The translations under genes and the position numbers were made by a program. Of a stretch of DNA of 22,964 bases, positions 20,301 through 22,964 are shown piece by piece. Numbering within the stretch: position 1 is the first letter of the stretch; every line of letters begins with the position of its first letter. A model generated the notes under the pieces. The model worked only from the letters and a program-made list of their open reading frames with translations. It was not told where the DNA came from and did not search any database. Source of the DNA: Perkinsus marinus ATCC 50983 (taxonomy: Eukaryota > Perkinsozoa > Perkinsida > Perkinsidae); the NCBI RefSeq assembly GCF_000006405.1, contig NW_003200561.1, positions 150,683 to 173,646 of the forward strand, written 5' to 3'.

Positions 20301-22964
20301 CATTGCCTGCGTCCGGATCGAACGCGGAGTGGAGTGATATTAACACCGTTGGAGCCTCTGGTTTAAGTTCCGTCTGGGCTGAAACAACAGCAGGGGTAGC
20401 AACTATGGCGCTCGGACGATGGGCGGGGAACTCTGAAATATCACAATATGGGAAAGACGTTTCGCGTCATGATTCTGAGACGCACTTTAGGTCAGGGTCG
20501 TCTGCAGCTTGGACAGCCACAACACCGGTACGAGATATGGGAGAGTCGCGCTCGTGGACCGCTGGAGAGTCCCCAGGTTCGAGGGACGAAGTGGAGTATG
20601 AAGCCGCAACGGCTCGCGGTAAGTCGTGGTGGACGGCTGCACAACAATCACTTAGTGAAGCGCGAGAATCGTGGCATCGTCCCAGCACTATGATATACGC
20701 TGGCCACTCCCGTGCACTGGGCACTGTCAAGGCGACTTCAATTCCGTCGGCTCCTTCCTCGACATTCTCAACTACCGAGGCCACCACGACTTCTACTACG
20801 ACAGAGAGTCTCGAGGAGGGCTGGGTCGATGAACTATCCTCTTCAAGTGCTACGACATCTACTGCATCGACCACTACTGAGGAAGCGATCACGTCCTCAA
20901 AGGTGACAACTACTCTATCCTCCTCTACAACTCCGACGACTGACTTTGCCGCGACCTCTACTACGACAGAGAGTCTCGAGGAGGGCTGGGTCGATGAATT
21001 GTCCTCTCCAAGTACTACGACATCTACTACATCGACTACTACCGGAGAAGCGATCACCTCCTCAACAATGACAACTAGTCTGTCCTCCTCTAAAACCTCG
21101 ACTACCGATGTTACCGCGACTTCTACTACGACGCAGAGTCCCGGGGAAGATTGGCTCGATGAACCGTCCTCTTCTAGTACTACGACATCTACTGCATCGA
21201 CCATTACTGAAGAAGCGATCACATCCTCAACAGTGACAACTTCTCTGTCTTCCTCTCCAACTCCGACTACCGAGTTTGCCGCGACTTCTACTACGACGGA
21301 GAGCCTTGAGAAAGACTGGCTCAATGAACTGTCCTCTTCTAGTACTACGACATCAACCACTACTGAAAGAACGACCGCGTCCTCAACAATGACAACTACT
21401 ACAGTTACCACATCGACCACTACTGAGGAAGCGATCACGTCGTCAACAATGACAACTACTCTTTCCTCCTCTACAACTCCGAGTACTGATGCTACTGCGA
21501 CTTCTCCTACGACGCAGAGCCTCGGAGAAGATTTGCTTAATGAATCGCCCTCTTCTAGTACTACGACAACTACTACATCGACCACCACTGAAGAAGCGAC
21601 CACGTCCACAACAGTGACAACTACTTTGTCTTCCTCTAAAACGCCGACTACCGACTTCGCCGCGACCTCTACTACGACAGAGAGTCTCGAAGAGGGCTGG
21701 GTCGATGAACTATCCTCTTCAAGTACTACGACATCTACTACATCGACCACTACTGAGGAAGCGATCACGTCCTCAAGGGTGACAACTACTCTATCCTCCT
21801 CTACAACTCCGACGACTGACTTTGCCGCGACCTCTACTACGACAGAGAGTCTCGAGGAGGGCAAGGTCAATGAATTGTCCTCTTCAAGTACTACGACATC
21901 TACTACATCGACCACTACTGGAGAAGCGATCACCTCGTCAACAATGACAACTACTTTGTCCTCCTCTACAACTTCGACTACCGATGTTACCGCGACTTCT
22001 ACTACGACGCATAGTCTCGGGGAAGATGGGCTCGATGAATTGTCTTCTTCTAGTACTGCGACATCTACTTCATCGACCACTATTGAAGAAGCTACCACGT
22101 CCACAACAGTGACAGCTACTTTGTCCTCCTCTACGACGCCGACTACCGATGTTACCGCGACTTCTACTACGACGCAGAGTCTCGGAGAAGATTTGCTCGG
22201 TGAATCGCCCTCTTCTAGTACTACGACAACTACTGCATCGACCACCACTGAAGAAGCGACCATGTCCACAACAGTGACAACTACTTCGTCTTCCTCTACA
22301 ACGCCGACTACCGACTTCGCCGCGACCTCTACTACGACAGAGAGTCTCGAAGAGGGCTGGATCGATGAACTGTCCTCTTCAAGTACTACGACATCTACTA
22401 CATCGACCAGTACTGAGGAAGCGATCACGTCCACGACAGTGACAACTACTTTGTCTTCCTCTACAACGCCAAGTACTGATGTTAACGCGACCGCTACTAC
22501 GACAGAGAGTCTCGAGGAGGGCTGGGTCGATGAACTGTCGTCTTCAAGTACTACGACATCTACTACATCGACCACTACTGAGGAAGCGATCACGTCCACA
22601 AAGGTGACAACTACTCTATCCTCCTCTACAACTCCGACGACTGACTTTGCCGCGACCTCTACTATAACAGAGAGTCCCGAGGAAGACTGGGCCGACGAAC
22701 TGTCCTCTTCTAGTACTACGATATCTACTACGTTAACCACTTCTGAAGAAGGGATCACGTCGTCAACAATAACAACTACTCTTTCCTCCTCTACAACTCC
22801 GAGTACTGATGCTACTGCGACTTCTCCTACGACGAAGAGTCTCGGAGAAGATTCGCTTAATGAATCGCCCTCTTCTAGTACTACAACAACTACCACATCG
22901 ACCACCACTGAAGAAGCGACCACGTCCACAACAGTGACAACTACTTTGTCTTCCTCTACGACGC
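14325..22964 (+). CDS. Giant secreted repeat protein: Trp-rich repeats then mucin-like Ser/Thr repeats (runs off window)
   Basis: I do not recognise this as a known family. The first in-frame ATG, 14325, begins a probable signal peptide, MLLFGIVLAWYSHA, with likely cleavage before DKLNEN. Next come about 15 Trp-rich units of 141 residues (to about 20700), a short linker (IYAGHSRALGTVKATSIPSA), and a Ser/Thr array of 55-residue units that continues past the window. The total is at least about 2,880 residues with no stop seen. The parts I translated contain no cysteine, and no intron is needed. The frame shifts once: one G is missing at 16253/16254 compared with the equivalent site at about 18791, so without correction translation would end at 16512-16514. 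The layout suggests a heavily O-glycosylated cell-surface, cell-wall or cyst-wall protein; this is inference. No membrane anchor or GPI signal is seen because the 3' end is missing. Upstream exons cannot be excluded. Confidence 0.8.
14400..20700 (+). repeat. Trp-rich tandem array, 423-bp (141-residue) units
   Basis: The second base of the GAT codon in the SxWDGTA motif lies at 14881, 15304, 15727, 16150, 16572, 16995, 17418, 17841, 18264, 18687, 19110, 19533 and 19956, and its equivalent (WAET) at 20379. Every step is 423 bp except one of 422 bp (16150 to 16572), which marks the frameshift. A degenerate first unit begins about 405 bp earlier (VWDTTA, 14476). Two types alternate. Type A reads GTASEVASSALGQW and RVPQSGESSS. 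Type B reads GTAAGISSAALGQW and EIPQSGESLLL. The true repeat is therefore an 846-bp A-B dimer. The end units are the most diverged. Confidence 0.97.
16248..16260 (+). other. Single-base deletion (frameshift) in the giant gene
   Basis: Here the sequence reads ctggcgagacgag, while the paralogous site near 18786 reads ctggcggagacgag. The lost G is the only departure from the 423-bp period across 13 steps. The frame moves from codons starting at positions divisible by 3 to the next one down, and then stays open to the end of the window. Confidence 0.9.
20771..22964 (+). repeat. Mucin-like Ser/Thr array, 165-bp (55-residue) units
   Basis: The ACA/ACG codon before the (E/Q)S(L/P) motif lies at 20801, 20966, 21131, 21296, 21512, 21677, 21842, 22007, 22172, 22337, 22502, 22667 and 22832. 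Every step is 165 bp except one of 216 bp (21296 to 21512), which is 165 plus an extra 51 bp. Each unit has an acidic patch (ESLEEGWVDEL or QSLGEDLLNESP), a Ser/Thr run (SSSSTTTSTTSTTT), EEAITSSTVTTTLSSS and TTPTTDFAATSTTT. More than half the residues are Ser or Thr, as in mucin O-glycosylation domains. The QSLGED-type units recur at 21512, 22172 and 22832, giving a 660-bp (four-unit) higher-order period. The array continues past the window. Confidence 0.97.

Noticed and set aside
14662-20303. Many minus-strand ORFs of 60-188 codons spaced 423 or 846 bp apart
   Set aside because: They repeat at exactly the array period and are off-frame shadows of the giant gene.
20467-22929. 820-codon minus-strand ORF rich in Val, Glu, Asp and Ser
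   Set aside because: It is the reverse reading of the 165-bp Ser/Thr array; Ser/Thr codons read backwards give Val/Asp/Glu codons without stops. The plus frame continues in phase from the upstream Trp-rich array and shows mucin-like design.

Overview
The window is nuclear DNA of a unicellular eukaryote. Coding regions are split by many short GT-AG introns, mostly 36-56 bp with a few of 100-161 bp. There is a Pol III-type tRNA-Ala gene, and the recognisable genes are eukaryotic core genes: RBX1, delta-tubulin and WDR75/UTP17. Delta-tubulin points to a lineage that builds flagella. Tiny introns, a compact tandem CCCH protein and a giant secreted repeat protein fit an alveolate protist, perhaps a Perkinsus-like parasite. 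That placement is inference and no marker here proves it.

Layout, left to right: a 20-bp repeat remnant at the edge; RBX1 (+, 690-1167, 4 exons); tRNA-Ala(AGC) (-, 1338-1410); about 1.8 kb without a gene; a tandem CCCH zinc-finger protein (+, 3239-4664, 4 exons); about 2.3 kb without a gene; delta-tubulin (+, 6974-8503, 7 exons, with one in-frame TGA); a 1.7-kb convergent gap holding a perfect 16-bp stem-loop; WDR75/UTP17 (-, 10203-13715, 20 exons, one apparent extra base); a 609-bp divergent gap; and a giant gene (+) from 14325 to beyond the window end.

The giant gene dominates the window. It encodes at least about 2,880 residues: a signal peptide, about 15 tryptophan-rich repeats of 141 residues (period exactly 423 bp), then a mucin-like Ser/Thr array of 55-residue units (period exactly 165 bp) that is still running at position 22964. 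Only one spacing in the first array is off, 422 bp instead of 423, and this puts a single-base frameshift near 16253. Several long antisense and off-frame ORFs over both arrays are shadows of this periodicity.

The genes do not form an operon-like set. They are independent housekeeping genes (ubiquitin ligation, RNA regulation, basal body, ribosome biogenesis) next to a probable surface or secreted protein that I cannot place in a known family. Three coding interruptions (delta-tubulin TGA, WDR75 exon 3, giant gene) may be sequencing or assembly errors and need raw-read checks.
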